From Yoonia rosea (lineage in GTDB: Bacteria > Pseudomonadota > Alphaproteobacteria > Rhodobacterales > Rhodobacteraceae), in contig NZ_FTPR01000001.1 of assembly GCF_900156505.1 (NCBI RefSeq), forward strand, positions 248,001 through 312,000: DNA of 64,000 bases. The letters run 5' to 3'. Below, in pieces: positions 1-8,282 of this stretch; within the stretch, counting starts at the first letter, position 1; each line of letters starts with the position of its first letter. A model generated the notes under the pieces. The model was not told the origin of the DNA, did not search any database, and worked only from the letters and a program-made list of their open reading frames with translations. The position numbers were made by a program, and so were the translations under genes.

Positions 1-2
1 TT

Positions 3-1562
3 GAGGTGACGGGCGTCACATTGTTGCGTGCTGCCGAGACCGACGCGGCCCTTGCCCCCTTTCGCGGGCAGTGTCTGGACATAGACGGGATCAATGGCGC
101 GCTCGAGGCGATTACATTCCTCTATGTTGACAAGGGCTATGTTACCGCACGCGCCTATCTGCCCGAGCAAAACATTGCGGATCGGTCGCTGGATATCACG
201 GTGGTTGAGGGTGAATTGTCAGCTGTTACCTTTAATGGTGAGACCCGCCCCCTCTGGGAAGCGATTGTGTTTCCAGACCTGAGCGGTAAAGCGGCCAACC
301 TGCGCGAGATCGAGCAAGGATTGGAGATTATCCGCGCGATGCCATCTTACAACGCGACGATGGAGATCAGCGCGGGTGCGGAAGAAGGCCAGTCTGTGCT
401 TGAGGTGACAGCAGTGGCCGAGCGGCCCTGGACCGCGCGGATCGGGGCCAACAACGGCGGAACACCGGATAATGGCGAATATGTCGGCACCATTGATCTG
501 ACCTATGATCATCTGCTGGGGCTGAATGAGACATGGTCGCTCAACCTGTCGCGCGGGTCTGAGGAATACCCGTTTTCGCCAGACACAGGCGGCGCCGGAA
601 CCGAAGCCATCGGTGGGTCGCTCCGCTTGCCTTACGGGCGGTGGGCGCTGACGGGAAACTATCGGTATTCCAGCTATGAAACCGACACTTTGGGCCCGAT
701 TACCGCGATTGGCACCGATGGCTGGACAACGACGGCGGACATCGGCCTGAGCCGTGTCATGCACCGCAATCAGACCAGCAAAACAACTCTGTCCGGCAAC
801 GTCGAATACCGCGACAACGTGAACCGCATTGCAGAAATTGAGATCAACGCCTCAAGCCGGACACTGGCCAGCGCGCGCCTTGATCTTGAACATGAACGCA
901 GCGTCTGGGGCGGCAGCCTGACAACGCGGCTCGGATATGAGCAGGGGCTTTCGGCCTTTGGCGCCGAAGAAAAGGGCGATCCGTTTTCCTCGGCGAACCC
1001 GCAGTTTTCATTGAGTGATTTCGAAATCAGCTATTTCCGGCCGTGGCAGCCAGAGATTGGCACTCTGAGCCTGACATCCGCATTGCGCGGCCAATTCAGT
1101 GACGATGACCTTTATGGGGCCTATCGTTTTGGTCTGGGTGGCCAATCATCCGTGCGCGGCGTCAAAAGCTGGACGAATGAGGGCGAACCTGCACGGCCCG
1201 ACCCGGATGGTGGGCCCGATTTGGAACCGGTAGATGCCGTGAATGTCGGACTGTTCACAGGCAATACGGGTGTCGTGTGGCGCAACGATATGGCTTGGTC
1301 GCCTCAACTGGAACTCCCCAGCCAATTGGGGCGCTTTCAGGTCTATGGTGCGCTGGACGCCGGTGTTGTGGATTTTGATCGCTCGGGCGCGGGCAAGGCC
1401 TTGTCAGGGGGCGCCATTGGTATGCGGACCGTGGGCGGTCTTTATTCGTTTGATGTGGCATGGCAACGGTTGATCGCGATTGACGAGGAAACAACCTCGG
1501 CGCTTTCGCCCGTTCTCGACCCTGATGGTATTTTCATTGTTTCTCTTTCAGCCCGATTTTAA
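3..1562 (+). CDS. cdiB: TpsB/CdiB-family outer-membrane transporter (5' end cut by window)
   Basis: This is the C-terminal 519 codons or so of a ShlB/FhaC/HecB-type two-partner secretion transporter. The frame is open to the window edge, so the signal peptide and first POTRA are missing. Residues near the start (GYVTARAYLPEQ) match the POTRA region, and the rest is the alternating beta-strand pattern of a 16-strand barrel. The conserved lid-loop motif appears as GLGGQSSVRGV, followed by the barrel end, which terminates in an aromatic residue (SLSARF) as outer-membrane proteins do. Family members export the adjacent TpsA exoprotein across the outer membrane. The gene stops 12 bases before the cdiA start, so the two are probably one operon. 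The family call is secure; the CDI role is inferred from the neighbour's toxin tip and immunity gene. Confidence 0.9.
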   Translation, partial: EVTGVTLLRAAETDAALAPFRGQCLDIDGINGALEAITFLYVDKGYVTARAYLPEQNIADRSLDITVVEGELSAVTFNGETRPLWEAIVFPDLSGKAANLREIEQGLEIIRAMPSYNATMEISAGAEEGQSVLEVTAVAERPWTARIGANNGGTPDNGEYVGTIDLTYDHLLGLNETWSLNLSRGSEEYPFSPDTGGAGTEAIGGSLRLPYGRWALTGNYRYSSYETDTLGPITAIGTDGWTTTADIGLSRVMHRNQTSKTTLSGNVEYRDNVNRIAEIEINASSRTLASARLDLEHERSVWGGSLTTRLGYEQGLSAFGAEEKGDPFSSANPQFSLSDFEISYFRPWQPEIGTLSLTSALRGQFSDDDLYGAYRFGLGGQSSVRGVKSWTNEGEPARPDPDGGPDLEPVDAVNVGLFTGNTGVVWRNDMAWSPQLELPSQLGRFQVYGALDAGVVDFDRSGAGKALSGGAIGMRTVGGLYSFDVAWQRLIAIDEETTSALSPVLDPDGIFIVSLSARF

Positions 1563-1574
1563 GGTGATGATAAT

Positions 1575-4500
1575 ATGGCACGCACATTGAAGACATATGC
1601 AAAGAACGCGGTTTCTGTGCTGTGCATGACTTTGATCAGCACACAGCCGTTGCTGGCACAGTCGATCGTTGCTGATGGCAACGGCCCGCTCGTCATTCAG
1701 GCGCCAAATGGTACGCCGATGGTTATGATCGCAACGCCTGGTGCGAACGGGCTGTCGCACAATACCTATACCGAATTTGGCGTTGGGCCTGGCGGTGCGA
1801 TCCTGAACAACGCCGACAGCAACACGATCCTGACAGATCTTGCAGGACAAGTGCAGGGTAACAGTAATCTTTCCGGCGGTGCGGCAAGCATCATCCTCAA
1901 TGAGGTCACATCGACAAACCCGTCAGTTCTGAACGGGTTTTTAGAAGTTGCCGGCCAACAGGCTGATGTCATCGTTGCCAACCCCAACGGGATCACCTGC
2001 GACGGGTGCGGTTTTATCAATACCAACCGTGGCACACTGACGACAGGCACGCCGACAGTCGAAGCCGGCGCCTTGACTGGGTTTTCGGTTGACGGGGGTG
2101 CCATCCAGATCGGGACCGGGGGCCTTGATGCCTCGGATACAACAACATTCGATCTGATTTCGCGTCAGATCATGGTGGGCGGTGTCGTCAGCGGACAACG
2201 CATTCGTATCGTGGCGGGCCGCAATGATGTGCTTTATGCGACGGGCGAAGTGACCGAGAAGGCAAGTGACGGGTCCACGGCCCCTGCATTGGCCATCGAT
2301 TCCACCGCACTGGGTGGCATGTTTGCCAATGCCATCACCATCACATCAACAGAGGACGGGGTTGGCGTGCGTGCGCCGCAGAACATGGCGGCCAATGCGG
2401 GTGGCATGATGATCACCGCTGATGGCCGTTTGGTGATGAACAACGCAACCGCCAGTCAGAATATCGAGGTGCGCAGCAGCGACCGTGTTGAGGTGCAGGG
2501 CAATGTGGTCGCGCAAGAGATTGACGTTACGAGCGCCGATGATCTGGTGCTGGCTGCGAATGCAAATCTGGTTGCCGAAAGCGCGGCCATCCTGACCACA
2601 GGTGGCGATCTTGATGTCGGCGCAGGTGCCGAGATTGCCGCAACCCGTTTTGATTTTGACATTGCCCATGCCTTTCGTGTCGCCAACGGCGCTGATGTTG
2701 TTTCGGTTGAAACAGCCGAGATTGAAGCCGAGAGTCTGCTGAACTTTGGCACGCTTGCCTCAACCGACGGGGGCTTGCTGGTCACGACCAGTCTTGATCT
2801 GACGAACGCGGGGCTGATGTTCGGCGACACGGGCGTCACCCTGCGCAGCGATGAATCGATTTTTAACAATGGTGGCAGCATTGTCGCCAATGGCGATGTA
2901 ACGATCCGTGGCGACAGCAACGCCCGCGCGCTCGCCTTTACCAACCAGTTTGGCGGTGTGGTTGAGACAATCACCGGTGACATCAGCATTTCCGCTGTCA
3001 GCTTTGGCAATTTGCGCGATGAGATCGGACCGGAACTGGCCGATGGCGTGCGCACCGACGGCGATGCGAACGACGCGGTCTGCGAAGGCGACACCTGTTA
3101 CGAAGAGCTCTTTGCCGGTGACGCGATCAGCTATGAAAACGAGGCTTCCCGGATCATCTCGGCCGGTAACATCGTGATCAATGCCGATGCCGCGACGAAT
3201 GCCTACAGCACCATTTCGGCCTTTGGCAACATTACGATTGCAGGCGGTAGCCTGACCAACATCGGGCAGAACTACTACCGCGATAACGGTGTTGGCAGCC
3301 TTGAGTTCATCGGTGCGGATTTCGGCGTCATCGAAGCGGGCGGTGCGATCAATGGCACAGCCATCGCGGGATATGTTGTGAATGGCGCAACCACGGCGCT
3401 GGCTGCACCCGAAGATTTGACTGGGACAACAAATACCGACCTCAGCACTGTCGATGTCGCATCTATCGGCAACCCGGACCTGATGGTCGTGAACCAGGAC
3501 CCGGAAGCTGAGTTTCTTGTCGAAACACGCCCGGAATTTGTGGATCTGGATCAGTTCGTCTCGTCCGATTACTTTCTGGACGCGATCCAGTACGACCCGG
3601 AACTGAAACGCTTCGGCGATGCCTACGCGGAAGTGCAACTGATCCGCAAGCAATTGCAAGAGTTGCTCGGTCAGCTGATCCTGACCACCGGCATTGATGA
3701 ACGCGCGCAGATCGAGGCAATGTATAACAACGCGATCAATGCGCTTGAAAACCTTGATCTTACACCCGGTGTGGCCTTGACGCCTGACCAGATCGGCGCA
3801 CTGACCAGCGATATCATCTGGCTCGAAGAAACCGTGATTGATGGCCAGCGGGTGCTTGCACCGAAGGTCTACCTCGCCAATCCAGAAATTCGTTTTGCGG
3901 GTCTGAGCGGTGCGATGATCACCGGTCAGAACGTGAACTTCAACACCGGCAATTTTGACAACTCCGGCAGCATCCGCGCCACAGACACAATCAGCATCGC
4001 GGTCCGCGATACCTTCCGCTCGTCCAGCGGGACAATCTCGGCCGAGAACATCGCCGTGATCGGCAACAATATCGAAATCGTTACGGATGCGCGGACTGTC
4101 GTGACCGAGCGGGGCATAACATTGGTCAGATTGCCGTTGTTCCCCAGCACGAGCTGGACCGACCGCGAAGACCGCGCGCTGCAACCGGCGACTTTTGCGG
4201 CGGGCAGCACCATTGTGCTGACAGCGCGCGATTCCATCACAACAGCCGGGGCCCAGATTACCGCTGGCGACAATATCACTCTTCTGGCCGGTGGCGATAT
4301 TACGATCGGGGCTCTTGCGTTGGCATCCGAGCGGGGCAGGACGAGCGGCTCGAACCGCAACCGGATCGAACGCTTTGACCACCTTACCACCAGCCTGAGT
4401 GCCGAAGGTGACATCACCATTCTGTCGTCGGGCAATGTACCGGGGCAAAATGACATCGTGCTGGAAGGTGCGAGTGTCACCGCAGGCGGCAATGTCGGCC

Positions 4501-7500
4501 TGATCGCGCAAGACGGCGATTTGGTTCTTGCCGCTGTCACGGATGTGTACTTCCGCGATTACGCACGCAAAAGCGGCAACATCATTCGCAAGAAAATCAC
4601 CCGGTCACAGACCTTGAACGTAACCAACCGGACGACATCGATCACCGGGGCCTCTATTACCGGGGTTGCAGCCCGCAACATCTTTGTCGAAGGCAGCCGC
4701 TTTACGATACCCGGCGTTCCCAACAGCGATCTGGCACCGGGGCAACTGTCGCTTGTTTCGGTCAACGGCAGCACGACCTTCACGGCACCGACGGATATAA
4801 GGGCCAGATCAAGCTTCAGAAGTACGCGGTATCTGGGCGGGCTGATCACCAATTCTCGCGACAAACGGTCCCTTGTGACCGATAGCGTGGGCGCGGTCGC
4901 CAATACGGCAGGTGACATCGGTATCAATTCCGGCGCGGACCTGACGCTGACCGCCGTGGATTTCAACGCTGGCGGCGAATTTGTCACGCAGGTCACCGGC
5001 ACGACTTATCTGCTGGCTGCGATCAACGTCGAGTATGACTTCCTTGTCGAGCATAAAGACAACGGTGTCATCATGACCGATATCCGGTCCGAGGATCTGA
5101 CTGAAAACGTCACATTCAACGCGATCGAAGCGGCAGGCGGCGTCAATTTCGACATCACCTCGCAGATCGTTCTGGCCGGCGTACGCAATCCACTGATCGA
5201 CAGCATGCAAACCGGCGGCTGGGTGGCCGAGAGCGCAGACAGCGGGCGAATGAACATCGCGGACGTCTATCTGGACAAATCCGATGACGCTGCGGCAACA
5301 GATGAGGACGCAACCGACGAGGATCCACACTGGCGTGAGGGCGGGGAATGGTCCGAAGAGGGTGAATTCTTGGTGCGGCAGGTGGCCCTGCCCACAGGCG
5401 CGGATGGTGCCGAATACGCCTATCTGGCGGGCGTCCTGAGCCGCGAGAGCACGATCAATGAGCCGATCGAACTGGTCAGCTATAGCTTCTATGAAAAAGA
5501 ACAAGCCCTGAGCCCCGCGTTCAAGGCACTGCTGACGGTGGTGGTGACACAGGGTGTGGACCTGAGCGGTTTCCTCAACATCGCCGGAAATTTGCATGGC
5601 GTCGGCGGTGTTGCCCTGACGACAGGAACAGGTGCTGCCACACAACTGACCGCACTTGGAACAGCGGTGAATGCGATGGCCGCGAGTACGATCGTCGGCG
5701 TGATTGATGGCGCTGTCGCCGGTGACATCGACATGGGCGAGATTCTTGGCCAGGCCAGTTTCTCTGCGCTCTCGGCTGGTCTGACAGCAAAGATCGATCT
5801 CGCCACCTTTGGCGGTGACTGGGAGGGGATGGCCTGGGCCGAGGAATCCATTGGTTTTGGTAAAAACCTGACCTTTGCAAATCTGGTCGAGCACGGAATT
5901 GATGCAACGATCACTGCGGGGCTCAGTTCCGCGGTCTATGAAACCGATTTCCTCGATAGCTTCGAGAGCAGCTTGAAAGCCTCTGCTGTCAACATGGTCA
6001 TGGCTGACTTGCAGGCGGGTGTTGGTGACGGGGTCGAGCGCGAGCTTTATAGCGAGGGCAGCGTCCCCCACGCACTGCTCCACGGCGCGGTAGGCTGTGC
6101 GGCGGCAGAGGGGCTCGGGGGGAATTGCGCATCCGGCGCGGCGGCGGGCATCGCGCAATCGGTCTTTGCGGGGCTGCAGGAGGGTGAGCCGAAGCAGCAG
6201 CTGGGTCAGTCCGATGAGGACTACGCTGCCGTCTATGCCGCTTGGAAGAACGATGTCGCGGGGCAGGCCAAGCTGCTGGGGGCCGTTGTCGGCTACACGA
6301 CCTCCGGCGGGCAGGCTGTCAACGTCAGCAACGCGGCCAGCATCGCCGAAAGCGGGGCGCGGCATAATTACCTGAATCACACCCAGCGCGCCCGCGTCGA
6401 AAAACTAATCGATGAGTTGAACAGTTGTCGCGTCACGCGCGACTGCTCCCTTGCCGAACATGACGCGATGGTGACCGAGTTGCGTCAGTTGCAGGATGTG
6501 TCCTCGCAACAAACCATTGCAATGCTGGCGGCCTGCGAGAACGGCCCGTCACCGGCCTGCGCGGCCCATGTGGCGGCAGCTGCGGAGTTTGAGGAGTGGG
6601 CGTGGCACTCTGCCTACAACGATCTGGGCCGGGTCGTCGGCTTCACGCCATCGATGTTTCAGGCGCGGACGGCGGGTGCCGGTTATGATCTCGACAACGA
6701 TGTGAACCTAGATATGATTGCCCTGGAGCTCGCGCGCGGCATTCAGAGCGGCACGCTCGCCCCTGATGTGGCGGCCGCGCAGCTACTTGCAGCACTGCAA
6801 CGGCAGGATGGCGGGATGAAGGTTCTGGGGGGTGTCGGTCAGACCCTGAGCGCCGGGGCGTGCTTTGTGACAAAGCTGACCTGTGTGCTTGGCCTGGCCA
6901 ATGCGGCGGTGGGCGTCGATCGCACCTATGAGGGGACGGTCACGCTGATCTCGGGCGAAAACCAGCTTTCGGCGATCGAGGCCGGTCTGGTCGCGACAGG
7001 CTATTCTGCGACCGAAGCCGAGGCGTTGCGCGATGATATCGAAGCAGGGGTGGCCATCGTGACGGTCGGCGTCGGCGGCGCGTATTTCGTCTATCGCGGA
7101 GGCATCGCTGTCGCCCAACTGGGCAAGGTTGACGGGTTGCCGGGGGCGGGTGCTCCAAATAGGCTAGCGTTGATTGATGATCTGCAAGCGAGTGGTGCAA
7201 AAATCACGCCAGAGAATGTTGTAGACATTCAGAAACTACCTGATGGTCGGACGGTCTGGCTGGAAACGGGTAATAATTCGGCTGGTTTGCAGCACATTAA
7301 CCGTCATGCGGATGAGTTTGCACAGAAAGGCATTTTACAGGATCAAATCCCCGACGCTGTATTCTCGGCGCTACAACACAATAATGTGGTCGGGTACCAA
7401 GGTGCAGGAACTGGTCGCCCCATATATGAATATACATTCAATGGGCAGACACACCGCATGGCAATCACTGTAGGCGACAACGGGTTTATCGTTGGCGCAA

Positions 7501-7520
7501 ACCCCACATCGCTGCCGTAG
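1575..7520 (+). CDS. cdiA: CdiA-like filamentous haemagglutinin toxin, 1981 aa
   Basis: This is a TpsA exoprotein. It has an N-terminal signal peptide ending ...TQPLLAQS and a TPS secretion domain at about residues 30-180 with the VANPNGITCDGCGF signature (NPNG plus a Cys pair). A long beta-helix of haemagglutinin repeats follows. From about residue 1476 comes a pre-toxin region (MADLQAGVGDGV, ALLHGAVGCAA, LLGAVVGYTTSGG). At about residue 1595 the usual VENN is replaced by ARHN. The last ~90 residues form a compact tip with GLQHINRHADEF, PIYEYTFNGQ and VGDNGFIVGANP, a pattern I associate with small CDI ribonuclease tips of the BECR type; that fold call is tentative. The protein is short for CdiA (usually about 3000 residues or more). 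The start ATG has an AAGGTGATG Shine-Dalgarno. An immunity gene follows 11 bases downstream. Confidence 0.9.
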   Translation: MARTLKTYAKNAVSVLCMTLISTQPLLAQSIVADGNGPLVIQAPNGTPMVMIATPGANGLSHNTYTEFGVGPGGAILNNADSNTILTDLAGQVQGNSNLSGGAASIILNEVTSTNPSVLNGFLEVAGQQADVIVANPNGITCDGCGFINTNRGTLTTGTPTVEAGALTGFSVDGGAIQIGTGGLDASDTTTFDLISRQIMVGGVVSGQRIRIVAGRNDVLYATGEVTEKASDGSTAPALAIDSTALGGMFANAITITSTEDGVGVRAPQNMAANAGGMMITADGRLVMNNATASQNIEVRSSDRVEVQGNVVAQEIDVTSADDLVLAANANLVAESAAILTTGGDLDVGAGAEIAATRFDFDIAHAFRVANGADVVSVETAEIEAESLLNFGTLASTDGGLLVTTSLDLTNAGLMFGDTGVTLRSDESIFNNGGSIVANGDVTIRGDSNARALAFTNQFGGVVETITGDISISAVSFGNLRDEIGPELADGVRTDGDANDAVCEGDTCYEELFAGDAISYENEASRIISAGNIVINADAATNAYSTISAFGNITIAGGSLTNIGQNYYRDNGVGSLEFIGADFGVIEAGGAINGTAIAGYVVNGATTALAAPEDLTGTTNTDLSTVDVASIGNPDLMVVNQDPEAEFLVETRPEFVDLDQFVSSDYFLDAIQYDPELKRFGDAYAEVQLIRKQLQELLGQLILTTGIDERAQIEAMYNNAINALENLDLTPGVALTPDQIGALTSDIIWLEETVIDGQRVLAPKVYLANPEIRFAGLSGAMITGQNVNFNTGNFDNSGSIRATDTISIAVRDTFRSSSGTISAENIAVIGNNIEIVTDARTVVTERGITLVRLPLFPSTSWTDREDRALQPATFAAGSTIVLTARDSITTAGAQITAGDNITLLAGGDITIGALALASERGRTSGSNRNRIERFDHLTTSLSAEGDITILSSGNVPGQNDIVLEGASVTAGGNVGLIAQDGDLVLAAVTDVYFRDYARKSGNIIRKKITRSQTLNVTNRTTSITGASITGVAARNIFVEGSRFTIPGVPNSDLAPGQLSLVSVNGSTTFTAPTDIRARSSFRSTRYLGGLITNSRDKRSLVTDSVGAVANTAGDIGINSGADLTLTAVDFNAGGEFVTQVTGTTYLLAAINVEYDFLVEHKDNGVIMTDIRSEDLTENVTFNAIEAAGGVNFDITSQIVLAGVRNPLIDSMQTGGWVAESADSGRMNIADVYLDKSDDAAATDEDATDEDPHWREGGEWSEEGEFLVRQVALPTGADGAEYAYLAGVLSRESTINEPIELVSYSFYEKEQALSPAFKALLTVVVTQGVDLSGFLNIAGNLHGVGGVALTTGTGAATQLTALGTAVNAMAASTIVGVIDGAVAGDIDMGEILGQASFSALSAGLTAKIDLATFGGDWEGMAWAEESIGFGKNLTFANLVEHGIDATITAGLSSAVYETDFLDSFESSLKASAVNMVMADLQAGVGDGVERELYSEGSVPHALLHGAVGCAAAEGLGGNCASGAAAGIAQSVFAGLQEGEPKQQLGQSDEDYAAVYAAWKNDVAGQAKLLGAVVGYTTSGGQAVNVSNAASIAESGARHNYLNHTQRARVEKLIDELNSCRVTRDCSLAEHDAMVTELRQLQDVSSQQTIAMLAACENGPSPACAAHVAAAAEFEEWAWHSAYNDLGRVVGFTPSMFQARTAGAGYDLDNDVNLDMIALELARGIQSGTLAPDVAAAQLLAALQRQDGGMKVLGGVGQTLSAGACFVTKLTCVLGLANAAVGVDRTYEGTVTLISGENQLSAIEAGLVATGYSATEAEALRDDIEAGVAIVTVGVGGAYFVYRGGIAVAQLGKVDGLPGAGAPNRLALIDDLQASGAKITPENVVDIQKLPDGRTVWLETGNNSAGLQHINRHADEFAQKGILQDQIPDAVFSALQHNNVVGYQGAGTGRPIYEYTFNGQTHRMAITVGDNGFIVGANPTSLP
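6146..6381 (+). repeat. Pre-toxin direct repeat, copy A (inside cdiA)
   Basis: This 236-bp stretch of cdiA recurs ungapped at 8381-8616, exactly 2235 bp (745 codons) further on and in the same reading frame. I count about 45 mismatches by hand, roughly 81% identity, and most are third-position changes. It encodes the end of the pre-toxin domain (AGIAQSVFAGLQEG to SNAASIA). It is the obvious site for homologous exchange of toxin tips. Confidence 0.9.
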
Positions 7521-7531
7521 AGGGCTGAACA

Positions 7532-7870
7532 ATGGAAGATTTGCGCCCTAAAATTAAGTTGATGGCCGACTATGATTGTTGGCCACTTTGGGGGCTGTCA
7601 GAGGTCGGAAACATCGATCCTTGCACCCTCTCGTTGTCGCCAACCACTAAAGAGGCCTTGGCCAAATGGGCCCAAGACTACAGCAATACTTTGAATCGTT
7701 CTGACCCAATTCAATCTGGGTTTGAAACCCCGGAAGATGCTTTGGCCTTCAATGAAGAAGGGTGGCGGTTGTGGGAGTGCCTTCAGAGAGAATTGCCCGA
7801 ATTCAAAGTTCTCTACTTTGATAACGACCTAGGCCGACTATTTGATGAAAGGCCTATAGAAGCTTCTTAG
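7532..7870 (+). CDS. cdiI: CdiI-type immunity protein for the resident CdiA tip
   Basis: This is a small acidic 112-residue protein without a signal peptide. It begins 11 bases after cdiA and so probably neutralises the resident toxin tip in the cytoplasm. The visible pattern ADYDCWPLWG, GNIDPCTLSLS, WAQDYSNTLN and DPIQSGF resembles a family of immunity-like proteins encoded next to polymorphic toxins. The family assignment is from memory of the pattern, and the function rests mainly on position. The AT-rich start of the gene and the last ~350 bases of cdiA differ in base composition from the upstream haemagglutinin region, as is usual for exchangeable CDI tips. The stop codon lies inside the antisense remnant that follows. 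Confidence 0.8.
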   Translation: MEDLRPKIKLMADYDCWPLWGLSEVGNIDPCTLSLSPTTKEALAKWAQDYSNTLNRSDPIQSGFETPEDALAFNEEGWRLWECLQRELPEFKVLYFDNDLGRLFDERPIEAS

Positions 7871-8282
7871 TCACCTTCCGGTTCCGCGTCTTTGGCATCT
7901 GGATAGCGCAGTAGGAGAGGCCGTTGCGGTCTTGGATGATGGGCGCGTTTGCCCCGCCACACCAGTATGCGTCGTCGTCCCGGGTGGCGAGGTTGACGTA
8001 TCGCTGGAAGTCGGCTCTTTCGATGTTTGCCTTTGCGGCGAAGAACACGCCGCCGCCCGCGAGGAAGGTTGTTTCCTGCGTGAATTTTGCGGCGAGCGCT
8101 TGGAGTGTTTTGCTTGTGTTGCGCAGGTCGTGGTCGCGTTGGCGTCTGCGTTGGCGTTGAGGGCGCGGGCGAAGTTCTGTGTCATGTCGCGCATGACTGC
8201 GGCGTTGTCTTCTGACGTACTCTGAGCGCTGTGCGATGAGACCCAGATGGTCATCGGCCCATTGCTGTGCAACTATGCTCCC
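7854..8282 (-). pseudogene. Frameshifted antisense gene remnant between CDI cassettes
   Basis: On the minus strand three coding-looking pieces in different frames join into one plausible protein tail. The first is SIVAQQWADDHLGLIAQRSEY, just after the leader antisense. The second is EDNAAVMRDMTQNFARALN, and the third DLRNTSKTLQALAAKF continues to the stop at 7854. The last 80 codons have the GC-rich wobble of the neighbourhood and read as a natural protein ending (TFLAGGGVFFAAKANIERA, YCAIQMPKTRN). The frame changes fall near 8205 and 8140. I do not recognise the family. It ends overlapping the 3' end of cdiI and starts at the orphan leader, so it looks like debris of an older toxin or immunity module on the opposite strand. 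Confidence 0.5.

Noticed and set aside
2760..4511. Very long minus-strand open frame opposite cdiA
   Set aside because: It is a shadow of the GC-rich repeat region: composition is low-quality, no motif is visible, and the plus strand has a clear protein.
4809..6380. 523-codon minus-strand open frame opposite cdiA
   Set aside because: Same reason; it is antisense to conserved haemagglutinin and pre-toxin sequence.
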